Positions 1 to 6,060 of a DNA stretch of 7,613 nt are shown one piece after another (within the stretch, counting starts at the first letter, position 1; each line of letters opens with the position of its first letter). Under the pieces are notes generated by a model, which saw only the letters and a list, made by a program, of their open reading frames with translations, was not told the origin of the DNA and made no database searches. Source of the DNA: Patescibacteria group bacterium (GTDB lineage Bacteria; Patescibacteriota; Microgenomatia; UBA1400; MFAQ01). The translations under genes and the position numbers were made by a program. The stretch lies in NCBI GenBank assembly GCA_018817845.1, contig JAHITH010000068.1, forward strand, positions 1-7,613, in the 5' to 3' direction.

Positions 1-2
1 GT

Positions 3-149
3 GTTTCTTTTGACAATCTGACCCAAAGAGATCTCAATGACATTGTTACAGAAATTAACTCTCGTCCTAGAAAATGTTTAAATTATCAAACTCCCAATGA
101 GGTATACTCAAGAGAGTTAAAATTAGCAGGTGGTGCAATTCAACCTTGA
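3..149 (+). CDS. IS30-family transposase, C-terminal fragment
   Basis: The reading frame is open from the window edge to a TGA at 147-149 and encodes about 48 residues with no start in view. It contains the block NSRPRKCLNYQTPNEV, which matches the end of the IS30 DDE integrase domain (consensus N-x-RPRK-x-L-x-x-x-TP-x-E-V), followed by the short tail typical of the family. The catalytic Glu of the DDE triad normally lies a little upstream and would fall outside the window. In the full element the protein cuts and joins the IS ends during transposition. The gene is convergent with the DUF3160-like gene on the other strand, and the last 10 bp of the two frames overlap. The fragment looks undamaged, so the element may be intact to the left. 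Confidence 0.85.
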   Translation, partial: VSFDNLTQRDLNDIVTEINSRPRKCLNYQTPNEVYSRELKLAGGAIQP

Positions 150-151
150 AT
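129..151 (+). repeat. Probable right terminal inverted repeat of the IS30 element
   Basis: The bases ggtggtgcaattcaaccttg and the few that follow resemble the right ends of IS30-family elements, which commonly carry a GGTG-TTGCA-type core running into the transposase stop. The partner repeat is outside the window, so the exact limits are an estimate. Confidence 0.5.
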
Positions 152-1168
152 GTAGGATCGTAAGATTGAGTTTTTGTTGTAATGACTGCGAGGATTAAAT
201 TGAGTGTAATCTGTTTGAATAGATAGATCAACCTCGTCTTGCAAGTTTCCAAATAAAGGTGAAGGTTGAACATCTTCGGCTTTTAGGATTAGTTCTAATT
301 CTTGTTTAGCCAGCTGATAGGCTTCATCTGGAAGTTTTTCCCGAAGGTTGTCCAAATTGGCGAAGATGGCCTCATTGGTGTCAGACTGGGTATCAACTAA
401 TTCATCAGATGAGTATTCCGAATGGGCCGTGTCGAGTATTGTTTTGGGGACAGCAAAAAAAGCGGCTAGTCTGGTGAAACTTTGTTTGTTTTGATCATCT
501 AAAGCAGCACTTTGCCTGCTGATAGAAGCCTCCAATAATTTGTCAGTGATTGTAGAAAGTCTAGGGTAAAATTCTTTTTGCTCTATATACTCAAACTCTT
601 TTTCAAGTAACTTATGATAGACATGAAGTAAAAAATCGCTAGTAATAAAAACAGAATTTTCTGGAGCCCTAGAAAATATTGAACCACCACCAATATCAGA
701 ATACAAGTCAGTCCAATCATCGTTCCTAATAGTTTCTGCCTCTGCATTTTTATTATAGAACTCATCTAAATTATTGGTAATAAAAAAGTTGTTGTTAGTC
801 AAAGTGTCTTTTTGAAGTTGAGAAAATAATTTATTATTATTCTTTTCGAAATTGCTTAGGTTGTAAAGGGATGAAAGTTCAATGTTGTACGGCTGAATAC
901 TGGGAATATATGTTGATTTTTCTAATTTATAATCAGCAAATGAGTCATCAAAAAATAATGTTGATACTGGACGGTACCTATTGTTATTAACAAAGAATTT
1001 TACTAACAATAACACCACAATCAAACAGATAACTATCGAGGAGATAAATACTATCTTTTTTTTGTTTTTTTGTTGTGATTTGAGTTCGGGTTTGAGAGTT
1101 GGAGACTGAGTGAACGATTGGTTTTTAGAAAGATGCAACTTAGATGATAATCCAACTTGATCATTCAT
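140..1168 (-). CDS. Membrane-anchored DUF3160-like protein, C-terminus cut off by IS30
   Basis: The protein is 342 residues long. It has a short cytoplasmic N-terminus rich in Gln, Lys and Ser, one hydrophobic segment at about residues 39-60, and a long polar part that would lie outside the membrane. I recognise DUF3160-type motifs: the SRAPENSVFITSDFLLHVYH region at 167-186, then EFEYIEQKEFYPRL, and DYTQFNPRSHY at 320-330. From memory, family members run to roughly 700 residues or more, and this last motif leads into a conserved region about halfway along. Here the frame ends 12 residues later: after ILRSY the final residues IQG and the TGA stop come from the IS30 end. The rest of the gene probably lies beyond the insertion, off the left edge. 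No ribosome binding site is visible before the ATG. The biochemical function of the family is unknown. The product is probably inactive or truncated. Confidence 0.72.
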   Translation of the reverse strand: MNDQVGLSSKLHLSKNQSFTQSPTLKPELKSQQKNKKKIVFISSIVICLIVVLLLVKFFVNNNRYRPVSTLFFDDSFADYKLEKSTYIPSIQPYNIELSSLYNLSNFEKNNNKLFSQLQKDTLTNNNFFITNNLDEFYNKNAEAETIRNDDWTDLYSDIGGGSIFSRAPENSVFITSDFLLHVYHKLLEKEFEYIEQKEFYPRLSTITDKLLEASISRQSAALDDQNKQSFTRLAAFFAVPKTILDTAHSEYSSDELVDTQSDTNEAIFANLDNLREKLPDEAYQLAKQELELILKAEDVQPSPLFGNLQDEVDLSIQTDYTQFNPRSHYNKNSILRSYIQG

Positions 1169-1206
1169 ATAAATAGTTTATCATCAATGATTTGTTAAAA
1201 GCAACA

Positions 1207-1240
1207 CCCAAGTCGTAGCTAATAATTTAGTCTACTTGGG
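1207..1240 (-). terminator. Candidate operon-end hairpin overlapping the permease stop codon
   Basis: Read on the minus strand, CCCAAGT (1240-1234) pairs with ACTTGGG (1213-1207) in a perfect 7-bp outer stem. Inside it, CTAA and TTAG form a small inner stem around an ATTA loop that includes the permease stop codon. A short T-run (TGTTGCTTTT) follows. The T-run is short and starts a few bases after the stem, so this is a weak intrinsic terminator at best. Its position between the housekeeping run and the DUF3160-like gene supports the role. Confidence 0.4.
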
Positions 1241-2231
1241 GGAGGTTGTCTTTTTTGTTTAGGTGGATGTGGGTGATGATGACCTGAAGTGACAAGGTGA
1301 TGGGGAGGGAAATAATTGCTAGGGTGGGACCGCCCAAGCTGAAGCCAATAAGTAGAGCTACAATAGTAATCAAAGGATGAAGGCCAGTAGTTTTTTGCAT
1401 GATTTTAGGAACCAGAAGATTGTTTTCTAGTTGTTGGACTAAGATTGAAACGATAAGGGCAGCCAGGCCATGAGTTGGAGACACAGAGATACCGACTATT
1501 ATGGCGAAAATAGCGGTGATGGTGGGGCCAATGTTAGGAATAATCTCTAGCATTCCAGCAATAACCCCCAAAGCAACGGCGTAGGGCAAACCAATTAGGC
1601 TATAACCCAGGTAACTGAAAACACCTACGGATAACATTAGCGTTAAGATTCCCCTAACCCAGGAGCCGAGTTTTTTCTCTAGTTTAGTAAAAATATGGTA
1701 ATAAAGCTTGGATTTGTGGCCAAAAATGGTTATTAAAGAGTTTTTTAACTTAGGCCTAGCTTGAAGAATGTAGTAGCTAATAACCAGGGTGGTAAAGGTG
1801 GTAATAATACCAGACAAAGTACCAACGGCAATTTTTATGACATGATCGGAAACGATAAAAGCCTGAGAAGAGAAGGAGTCGAGATTAATGTTGTAACTAG
1901 AAGCTTTTTCAATGATTTCTGGAAGGCGGGTAAGAAAGTTTTGAGTTTGAGAAATTAATGGTTTTATGAAGGAAGAGACTAAAAACCCAATAGCAGTAAA
2001 AAGAGAGAGAATGACTAGGATTGAAGATAAGGCACGGGGAATTTTTTTTGACTCTAGCCAGGTGATTAGGGGGTTAATGGCAATGGCAATAAGAAAGGCA
2101 ATGTAAACTAAAAGCAAAACACTGGTTATTTCTGCCAAAAATTTCATGCCGAGAAAGACGATTAGTACCCAAAAGACGCTTGATGGGGCAATATCGACTG
2201 TGTGACGAAGTGTTTTTATTTTATCAGCCAT
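1227..2231 (-). CDS. AI-2E family transporter / PerM-like permease
   Basis: This is a 334-residue polytopic membrane protein of the AI-2E transporter family (PF01594; relatives are YdiK, PerM and TqsA). Hydrophobic segments lie at about residues 18-52, 68-90, 133-157, 194-250, 255-268 and 284-320, fitting roughly eight helices. The family signatures are PNIGP at 232-236 and QQLENNLLVPKIMQ at 266-279, followed by GLHPLITIVALLIG. The more polar, amphipathic stretch between the second and third hydrophobic regions (about 92-130) is also usual. Members have been linked to autoinducer-2 export or to sodium/proton antiport, but most are uncharacterised and the substrate cannot be read from sequence. 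The length is normal. The ATG overlaps the last 16 bp of miaA, so the two are probably co-transcribed. No Shine-Dalgarno site is seen. Confidence 0.88.
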   Translation of the reverse strand: MADKIKTLRHTVDIAPSSVFWVLIVFLGMKFLAEITSVLLLVYIAFLIAIAINPLITWLESKKIPRALSSILVILSLFTAIGFLVSSFIKPLISQTQNFLTRLPEIIEKASSYNINLDSFSSQAFIVSDHVIKIAVGTLSGIITTFTTLVISYYILQARPKLKNSLITIFGHKSKLYYHIFTKLEKKLGSWVRGILTLMLSVGVFSYLGYSLIGLPYAVALGVIAGMLEIIPNIGPTITAIFAIIVGISVSPTHGLAALIVSILVQQLENNLLVPKIMQKTTGLHPLITIVALLIGFSLGGPTLAIISLPITLSLQVIITHIHLNKKDNLPQVD

Positions 2232-3172
2232 GAACTTAAGGTATTAATAAGTTTTTTTTGATTACTATCTAAATCATACCAAATTATTTGGAATTGTTTT
2301 TTATACCAGGTTAACTGGCGTTTGGCGTACTTGAGATCAGCCTGGGTCCATGCCTTAATTAATTCATCTTTATCTGTTTCTTTGTTTATATATTTTAAAA
2401 TGTGAGCCAGACCCAGGGCGGAGTAAATTGGTGATTTTTGGTTTAATTTTAAACTTCTCAGCGCTTTGACTTCGTTTATTACTTTGTTATTAAGCCTGGT
2501 TAATACTCGAGTGTGGATGTTTTTTTCTAATGTGGCCATGTCTGACTTTAAACCAATCCAGCGAAAATGGGTGTTTTTTTGTAGCTTAAGGTATGTAGGT
2601 TTTTTTGAGACAGGGTTTAATAAGATCTCTATGGCTCTTATTAAACGGCGGGGGTTGGATCTGTCTGACTGATTCATGCTCTTGAATTTTTTTACATTAA
2701 GATTTTGCAGTTTTTCTTGGAGATCTTTAACAGATAGCTTGCTTAGATTGTTTCTAAGTTTTTGGTTAAAACCAGTGTGGATGTCTAGCATGGGTTGGGT
2801 TAAGGCTTTTAGGTAAAGACCGGTACCCCCTACAATTATTATATTTTTTTTTGCCAACGTTTCTTTTTTAATTACCTGCCAGGCAAAATTGGTAAAATCC
2901 GAGATGTTTAATGTTTCTGTGGGTGAAATTTGGTCTACGCCCCAGATGTTTATTGAACCTTTGGAGAAGTAGATGACGGTAAGTTTGCGAAACTTACATG
3001 AGTGACGGGTAAAGCCTGGTGGAATGTCTTGACCCGTAAGAATCGGCAGGCCCTGATAAGCCTGACGAGAGTCGACCGAGATTATGCAGGTGTTGCCGAT
3101 TTTTTTGGCAATTTTTAGAGCCAATGAAGTCTTGCCAGAAGCGGTAAGGCCACAGATAACTAGAATTTTCAT
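2216..3172 (-). CDS. miaA: tRNA dimethylallyltransferase (tRNA A37 isopentenyltransferase)
   Basis: MiaA transfers a dimethylallyl group from DMAPP to N6 of adenosine 37 in tRNAs reading UNN codons, giving i6A. The 318 residues are close to the usual length. The P-loop GLTASGKT is at 8-15. DSRQAYQGLPI at 34-44 matches the family DSRQVY block, whose Asp is the catalytic base. GGTGLYLKAL is at 115-124, DRSNPRRLIRAIEI at 170-183, and the C-terminal YAKRQLTWYKK at 282-292 matches the tRNA-binding RQ-TW motif. The ATG overlaps the miaB stop in an ATGA junction, a sign of translational coupling, and the product of this enzyme is the substrate of MiaB. The segment corresponding to the usual QAIGY motif reads SALGLAHIL, a mild divergence. 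There is no ribosome binding site of its own. Confidence 0.95.
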   Translation of the reverse strand: MKILVICGLTASGKTSLALKIAKKIGNTCIISVDSRQAYQGLPILTGQDIPPGFTRHSCKFRKLTVIYFSKGSINIWGVDQISPTETLNISDFTNFAWQVIKKETLAKKNIIIVGGTGLYLKALTQPMLDIHTGFNQKLRNNLSKLSVKDLQEKLQNLNVKKFKSMNQSDRSNPRRLIRAIEILLNPVSKKPTYLKLQKNTHFRWIGLKSDMATLEKNIHTRVLTRLNNKVINEVKALRSLKLNQKSPIYSALGLAHILKYINKETDKDELIKAWTQADLKYAKRQLTWYKKQFQIIWYDLDSNQKKLINTLSSWLIK

Positions 3173-4260
3173 CTGATTGTTGGGCGAGTAGATAGGTGAG
3201 GTTTGTTAATTAGGTTCTCTAGTATTTGCCAGCGTTTTTTCTTAATTTGGGGGGGAATATTATCTTGATACAAACGATAGGCTACGGTACCAGGGCGGGG
3301 AGAGTATTGGGCAATAAAGGCCACTTGAAAGCCTGCTTTTTTGGCTAAATCAATGGTGTCTTGAAAGTCTTTTTCTGTTTCGCCGGGGAAACCTACTATG
3401 ATGTCTGTACCAAAGGTGGCGTTGGGCACTGCGACTTTAATTTGATTAATCAATTTTATGTAGTTTTGGGCGGTATAACCACGATTCATTAATTTTAGAA
3501 TACGGTTACTACCCGATTGAACTGGTAGATGGATAAATCGGTTTATTTTTCTGTTTTGAGTAATTTCTTTGATTAAAGCGGGGTGGAAGTCCCAGGGGTT
3601 GGCGGTTAAAAAATTAATTGTTTTAAGGCCTTTAAATTTTGATATTTCTTGAAGAAGGTTTACAAAGGGCGGGCTGGATTTGGGTTTAATACTAGTTGAT
3701 TTTCTTGTTTTGATGTTGGTTTTTTCTAGACCATAAGAGTTGACGTTTTGACCCAAGAGAGTAATTTCCCGGTAACCATTATTAATCAAATCTTTGACTT
3801 CGGATATGATATCCTTTACCGATCTTGAGATTTCTCTGCCTCTTGAGTAAGGAACGATGCAGTATGTGCAAAACGAGTTACAACCGCTGGAAATAGGTAC
3901 AAAAGCATGTAGTTTATCTTTTCTTATGGCTGGGGAGTTGAAGCCAACCTTGTTTATGGGCAGAATCTGATCTATTTGAGGTAATAGTTTAAGCAGATTT
4001 TTTTTCTTATGGTGCAGCATACAACCGGTTAGGATCGTCTTGGGTCTATTGTTTCCAAAATATTTTTCTGTATTTAGCAAAAAACCCTTAACTCTGTCTT
4101 CTGCACGTTGGCGAACACTGCAAGTGTTGACAACTATTTCATTAGCTTTTTTCCAGTTAAAAGTTTCTTTGAAACCACGAGCAATATAATCACCAGCGAT
4201 TCTTTCTGAATCTGATTTATTAGCCTGACAGCCAAAGGTTTTGATAAAAAAATACTTCAT
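3169..4260 (-). CDS. miaB: tRNA-2-methylthio-N6-dimethylallyladenosine synthase, short form without TRAM domain
   Basis: MiaB is a radical-SAM methylthiotransferase that turns i6A37 into ms2i6A37. The N-terminal UPF0004 domain supplies the auxiliary 4Fe-4S cysteines Cys11 (FGCQANKSDSE), Cys47 (VVNTCSVR) and Cys80 (ILTGCML). The radical-SAM cluster motif CNSFCTYC has Cys127, 131 and 134. HLPVQSGSNRILKLMNRGYT and DIIVGFPGET follow as expected. The protein has 363 residues against roughly 430-480 for the family. It stops soon after the YSPRPGT region with a 12-residue tail instead of the RNA-binding TRAM domain. miaA begins at that point, so no room is left for a frameshifted TRAM. A Lys/Ser/Thr-rich insert of about 20 residues (178-198) follows NVNSYG. 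The related MtaB or RimO cannot be fully excluded, but the adjacent miaA favours MiaB. The start lies 4 nt after the hup stop. Confidence 0.88.
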   Translation of the reverse strand: MKYFFIKTFGCQANKSDSERIAGDYIARGFKETFNWKKANEIVVNTCSVRQRAEDRVKGFLLNTEKYFGNNRPKTILTGCMLHHKKKNLLKLLPQIDQILPINKVGFNSPAIRKDKLHAFVPISSGCNSFCTYCIVPYSRGREISRSVKDIISEVKDLINNGYREITLLGQNVNSYGLEKTNIKTRKSTSIKPKSSPPFVNLLQEISKFKGLKTINFLTANPWDFHPALIKEITQNRKINRFIHLPVQSGSNRILKLMNRGYTAQNYIKLINQIKVAVPNATFGTDIIVGFPGETEKDFQDTIDLAKKAGFQVAFIAQYSPRPGTVAYRLYQDNIPPQIKKKRWQILENLINKPHLSTRPTIR

Positions 4261-4264
4261 TTGG

Positions 4265-4540
4265 TTACCAAATCTTTTTTCTTAGTGGTTTACCAACTCT
4301 AAAGTTGATGACCTTGTGGCTTTTGATGACTTGCCTGGCGTTTTCGTTTCCAAATGGAACAACGGATTTGTCACCTACTTTGGATACGTAGAAGGTACCA
4401 AAACCGGATATGACTACCTTGTCACCTTTGACCAGAGAAGTAATTACCTCTGAAAAGAAAACTTCTACGGCTTCTTTTGCGGCTCTTTTGGTTAAATGAG
4501 CTTTTTTAGCTACTAGATTTATTAAGTCTTGTTTTGTCAC
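4265..4540 (-). CDS. hup: HU family DNA-binding protein
   Basis: This 91-residue histone-like protein is the usual size for HU, a dimer that bends and compacts DNA in the nucleoid. The N-terminal helices (TKQDLINLVAKKAHLTKRAA), the GFGTF turn at 46-50 and the final FRVGKPLRKK block at 80-89 match the family. The DNA-binding arm (about 52-78) is divergent: instead of GRNPxTG it reads SVVPFGNENARQ, though a Pro (62) that could intercalate into DNA is present. The start is a GTG at 4540-4538, chosen because AGGAGGTG lies 10 nt upstream and the N-terminus then begins exactly at the family start (MTKQDL). An IHF-like role is possible, but a homodimeric HU is likelier because no partner gene is visible. 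It probably has its own promoter in the upstream gap. Confidence 0.93.
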   Translation of the reverse strand: MTKQDLINLVAKKAHLTKRAAKEAVEVFFSEVITSLVKGDKVVISGFGTFYVSKVGDKSVVPFGNENARQVIKSHKVINFRVGKPLRKKIW

Positions 4541-4550
4541 TTTTAGTGTT

Positions 4551-4558
4551 CACCTCCT
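4551..4558 (-). promoter_or_regulatory. Strong Shine-Dalgarno site for hup
   Basis: AGGAGGTG on the minus strand is almost perfectly complementary to the 16S anti-Shine-Dalgarno end and sits 10 nt before the GTG start of hup. It fixes that start. It is the only strong site in the window, which fits high-level HU synthesis. Confidence 0.85.
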
Positions 4559-4588
4559 ATCAAATGGGCATTAATTGAAACTTGCTTG

Positions 4589-4617
4589 ATGTTACCACCA
4601 AAAGGTGGCCTTAGCAA
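4589..4617 (-). promoter_or_regulatory. Candidate sigma-70-type promoter for hup
   Basis: On the minus strand TTGCTA (4617-4612) and TAACAT (4594-4589) are separated by exactly 17 bp. Each matches its consensus hexamer at four of six bases. Transcription from it would leave a leader of about 40-45 nt carrying the strong Shine-Dalgarno site. Four-of-six matches are common by chance in AT-rich DNA, so this is a suggestion only. Confidence 0.3.
4594..4609 (-). other. Small GC-rich hairpin between rny and hup
   Basis: CCACC (4608-4604, minus strand) and GGTGG (4599-4595) form a 5-bp stem around a TTTT loop, extendable by one G-U pair. It lies 11 nt after the rny stop codon. No T-run follows, so it is not a standard intrinsic terminator. 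It could stabilise or mark the 3' end of rny mRNA, or fall within the spacer of the hup promoter. Confidence 0.35.
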
Positions 4618-4619
4618 CT

Positions 4620-5960
4620 TTACTTGGCGATTTCGGAGACGCGGACTTCGCGGATGACGTTTACCTTGACCGTGCCGGGGTAGGTTAGATTGTCTCTTAT
4701 TTGGTCGCGGATACTAGTGGCTAAAATTACTAGACCGTCGTCGGTTATTTTGTCTGGATGGACTATAACCCTAATCTCCCTACCTGCCTGAATAGCAAAG
4801 GCCTCTTTTACCTCTGGATTATCCATAGCAATTTTTTCTAACTGTTCTATTCTTTCTATGTACTCCTCTATGTTTTCTCTTCTAGCACCCGATCTGGCAC
4901 CAGAGATGGCGTCGGCTATGTAAACAAGAATAGACTCGGTGGAGCTAAAGGGCACGTCTTCGTGGTGCTGTTCCACTGCGTCTACCACGGCCTTGGGAAG
5001 GTTGTACTGTTTGAGTAGCTTAACACCTAACTCTACATGACTACCGTCGCCCTCTAGTACCTTACCTATGTCGTGGAACAAACAGCCAAGTTTAATGGTT
5101 TCTAGGTTGGCACCAATTTCTTGAGCTAGTTTAGTACCTATTCTAACCACCTCTAGTGTGTGAGCTATCATGTTTTGCCCGTATGAAGTTCTAAACTTGA
5201 ATCTACCCAGAATGGAGATTAGTTCACGAGGAACGTTGAAAAGATTAACGCTCTGGCATAGTCTTCTGCCCTCTTGAAAAAGAACTTTTTCTAGATCTGC
5301 TTTGGCTTTTTCTACGTACTCTTCAATTCTAGACGGTTGGATTCTGCCGTCTTTTATCAATCTTAACAAGGCTATCCTGGCAATCTCTCTTCTGGTGGAA
5401 TTGAAACTTGAAATCTTTATCTCACCTGGAGTTTCATCCATGATTAGGTCAACCCCGGTTATTTTTTCAAAGGCTCTGATGTTTCTACCCTCTTTGCCAA
5501 TAACACGAGACTTTGTTTCTTCGTTTTCTATTTTTATGGTTGAAACGGTGTATTCCGAAACATAGTCTGTGGCTCCGGCTCTTATGGCTTCTACCAAGAT
5601 TTCTTTGGCAGCGTCTTCTGCTTTAAAAGTGGCTTCTTCTTCTGCTTCTTTTATGGTTCTGGCTATATCTGCCCGACCACTTTTCTTTATCTGCTCCAAG
5701 AGCTCTGTTTTGGCCTCTGAAGAGGTTAAGGAGCTTAGTTTTTCTAGTTTTTTCTTATATTGCTTTTTATCTTCAGTTAGAGACTCTGCTTTTGCTTTTA
5801 AATCTATTTCTTTTTTAGACAAATCTTGAGCTTTTTTGTCTAGTTTGACCATCTCGGCCAAGGCTTGGTTTTTTATGTTTACCGCTTCGTCTTTGGCTTC
5901 TAGGATTATTTCCCTAGCCTTAGATTGTAGATCTTGTGTTTTTTTCTTTAGTAATGACAT
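4620..5960 (-). CDS. rny: Ribonuclease Y, form lacking the N-terminal membrane anchor
   Basis: RNase Y is the endoribonuclease that starts mRNA decay in many bacteria lacking RNase E. Residues 1-125 are a charged, predicted coiled coil. A KH RNA-binding domain follows at about 140-205, with RVIGKEGRNIRAFE carrying the GxxG loop (GKEG, 155-158). The HD phosphohydrolase domain spans about 262-355, with His267, the HDIGK motif at 296-300, HH at 332-333 and Asp350 as likely metal ligands, then the family-typical SGARSGARRENIEEYI. The conserved C-terminus includes FAIQAGREIRV and YPGTVKVNVIRE. The length is 446 residues against about 520 in Bacillus subtilis. The usual N-terminal transmembrane helix is absent, and an in-frame TAA at 5975-5973 rules out a longer start. 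No Shine-Dalgarno site or convincing promoter is seen in the AT-rich 100 bp between recX and rny. Confidence 0.95.
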   Translation of the reverse strand: MSLLKKKTQDLQSKAREIILEAKDEAVNIKNQALAEMVKLDKKAQDLSKKEIDLKAKAESLTEDKKQYKKKLEKLSSLTSSEAKTELLEQIKKSGRADIARTIKEAEEEATFKAEDAAKEILVEAIRAGATDYVSEYTVSTIKIENEETKSRVIGKEGRNIRAFEKITGVDLIMDETPGEIKISSFNSTRREIARIALLRLIKDGRIQPSRIEEYVEKAKADLEKVLFQEGRRLCQSVNLFNVPRELISILGRFKFRTSYGQNMIAHTLEVVRIGTKLAQEIGANLETIKLGCLFHDIGKVLEGDGSHVELGVKLLKQYNLPKAVVDAVEQHHEDVPFSSTESILVYIADAISGARSGARRENIEEYIERIEQLEKIAMDNPEVKEAFAIQAGREIRVIVHPDKITDDGLVILATSIRDQIRDNLTYPGTVKVNVIREVRVSEIAK

Positions 5961-6060
5961 ATGTTTAAATAATTAAAATAATGAACAAAGACACACTAAA
6001 GGAAAAGGTTAAAAACTTATTATTCTGCTAAAAAAGTGGTTAGATTAAAGTTGATCATTT

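Larger units (their letters stand above)
1..151 (+). mobile_element. Right end of an IS30-family insertion sequence (partial)
   Basis: This is the tail of an IS30-family element that enters from outside the left edge. It holds the last 48 codons of the transposase and an IS30-like terminal repeat that overlaps the transposase stop codon, the usual arrangement at the right end of this family. The boundary at about 151 is inferred. Reading the opposite strand, the DUF3160-like protein keeps family-like sequence up to a Tyr codon at 154-152 and then runs into the IS end. The left end and any target duplication are not visible. Confidence 0.75.

Noticed and set aside
67..273. Minus-strand frame of 68 codons spanning the IS30/DUF3160 junction
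   Set aside because: It is in a different frame from the recognisable DUF3160-like protein, crosses the insertion boundary and shows no family resemblance.
583..765. Hydrophobic 60-residue minus-strand frame that looks like a small membrane protein
   Set aside because: It lies inside the DUF3160-like gene in another frame, over the best conserved motifs. Its hydrophobicity follows from shifted AT-rich codons.
4594..4609. Intrinsic terminator after rny
   Set aside because: The stem is only 5-6 bp and is followed by TAACATCAAG rather than a T-run, so it is listed as a hairpin of unknown role.
5302..5829. Two plus-strand open frames of 87 and 86 codons opposite rny
   Set aside because: They are antisense shadows of the strongly conserved KH and coiled-coil parts of RNase Y. 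Their products look like complements of its codons and resemble no family.
5961..6060. Possible missing RNase Y membrane helix or a small gene in the recX-rny gap
   Set aside because: All frames are broken by stops. The longest ATG frame is about 12 codons, and no hydrophobic stretch joins rny in any frame.
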